The notes under the pieces are model-generated. The model had not been told where the DNA came from. It saw only the letters and a program-made list of their open reading frames with translations, and searched no databases. Shown here one piece after another: positions 13,860-14,330 of a stretch of DNA of 14,330 nt (positions within the stretch are counted from its first letter, which is position 1; every line of letters begins with the position of its first letter). Source of the stretch: Lachnospiraceae bacterium UBA6452 (GTDB lineage Bacteria; Bacillota; Clostridia; Lachnospirales; Lachnospiraceae). The translations under genes were made by a program, and so were the position numbers. The stretch is from contig DJNY01000153.1 of assembly GCA_002441865.1 (NCBI GenBank), positions 1 to 14,330 on the forward strand, given 5' to 3'.

Positions 13860-14330
13860 TTATTTTACGATCGTTTTTTTGCGGTACAAAACCAGTAGCA
13901 TGCCAATACAGAATAACAGGATCACGCCTGCTGTTTTCGGATCAAAACGATCCCCCGTATCCGGAGAAGCATCCTTTCTGAGAAGTGCCTCACTTTCCTG
14001 TCGGATCGTCTGCGCCGCATCACCGATCCCCGCATAAATACCATACGCGGAAAAATGGCTTGTATGTACTGTCAGATAAGAAACATCACCATCCTGTGAT
14101 TTTATTCCGTAACACAGTTCCAGTTCCTCATCCTCATTCAGTGTTACCACACAGATATCCTGCTCCTTTAATGTATCTGAGATTGGAATTTTCAGTGTTA
14201 CCTGATCTTTTCCGAAAGTACTGATCGGAATATTGGTTTTCTTCTCCACAAGTTTCAGATCAAATGTGGTAAGCTGTCCTGCCACCGGGCTGCCATACTG
14301 TGCAGTCACTGCATCTGTCAGCTTTTTCTG
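13860..14330 (-). CDS. Cell-surface protein, C-terminal fragment with SPDTGD sorting-like signal
   Basis: Only the last 156 codons are in the window; the frame is open at the right edge, so the N-terminus and any enzymatic domain are unseen. The visible part is a beta-rich region (QLTTFDLKLVEKKTNIPIS, VTLKIPISDTLKEQDICVV, YLTVHTSHFSAYGIY), a short linker, then SPDTGD, a hydrophobic stretch (AGVILLFCIGMLLVLY) and a basic tail RKKTIVK. This layout is a sortase-type wall anchor; SPxTGD replaces the classical LPxTG, as is common in Lachnospiraceae. The HTSHFSAYGIY end resembles the last module before the anchor in other clostridial multi-domain surface proteins. A GTG at 14309 lies inside the frame but is not a supported start. 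A strong terminator follows 40 bases after the stop. Confidence 0.8.
   Translation of the reverse strand, partial: QKKLTDAVTAQYGSPVAGQLTTFDLKLVEKKTNIPISTFGKDQVTLKIPISDTLKEQDICVVTLNEDEELELCYGIKSQDGDVSYLTVHTSHFSAYGIYAGIGDAAQTIRQESEALLRKDASPDTGDRFDPKTAGVILLFCIGMLLVLYRKKTIVK

Overview
This window looks like ordinary chromosome from an anaerobic clostridium of the Lachnospiraceae type (Bacillota). The evidence is strong AGGAGG-type ribosome binding sites, moderate base composition (not computed), a BaiN/HI0933-family flavoprotein followed by cmk, ispH and a four-domain ribosomal protein S1, a citrate synthase of the isopropylmalate-synthase fold, and a cell-surface protein ending in SPDTGD plus a membrane anchor. 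All twelve genes lie on the minus strand, so transcription runs from the right edge to the left edge. There is no mobile element, CRISPR array, tRNA or rRNA, and no gene-free stretch longer than about 130 bases.

Right end (12888-14330): the C-terminus of a wall-anchored surface protein, a strong hairpin terminator, then a small S8 subtilisin-like protease without a signal peptide. The promoter of the protease appears to sit inside the loop of the terminator.

Middle (6434-12806): a promoter overlapped by a GntR-type palindrome, followed by a probable Re-citrate synthase, an FCD-family GntR regulator and NADP-type isocitrate dehydrogenase. This is a citrate to 2-oxoglutarate module for glutamate synthesis, probably autoregulated; aconitase is not in the window. 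The last gene overlaps, by 62 bases, an MBOAT O-acyltransferase, which is followed by an SGNH-type membrane-anchored partner. That pair should O-acetylate a cell-envelope polymer.

Left (798-6303): a TetR regulator, an RpiR/SIS regulator, the BaiN-like flavoprotein, cytidylate kinase, IspH and ribosomal protein S1, tightly packed and ended by a hairpin terminator. A good sigma-A promoter with a TetR-like dyad precedes tetR. IspH and S1, which are one fused protein in many clostridia, are here two overlapping reading frames. Far left (1-709): the N-terminal 236 codons of a CheR chemotaxis methyltransferase, cut by the window edge.

Most of this is recognisable core metabolism. I did not find a clearly new multi-gene system. 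The points most worth checking are the terminator/promoter overlay at the protease gene, the GntR operator on the citrate operon, a putative FAM3/ILEI-like domain on the SGNH protein, and the icd/MBOAT and ispH/S1 overlaps.
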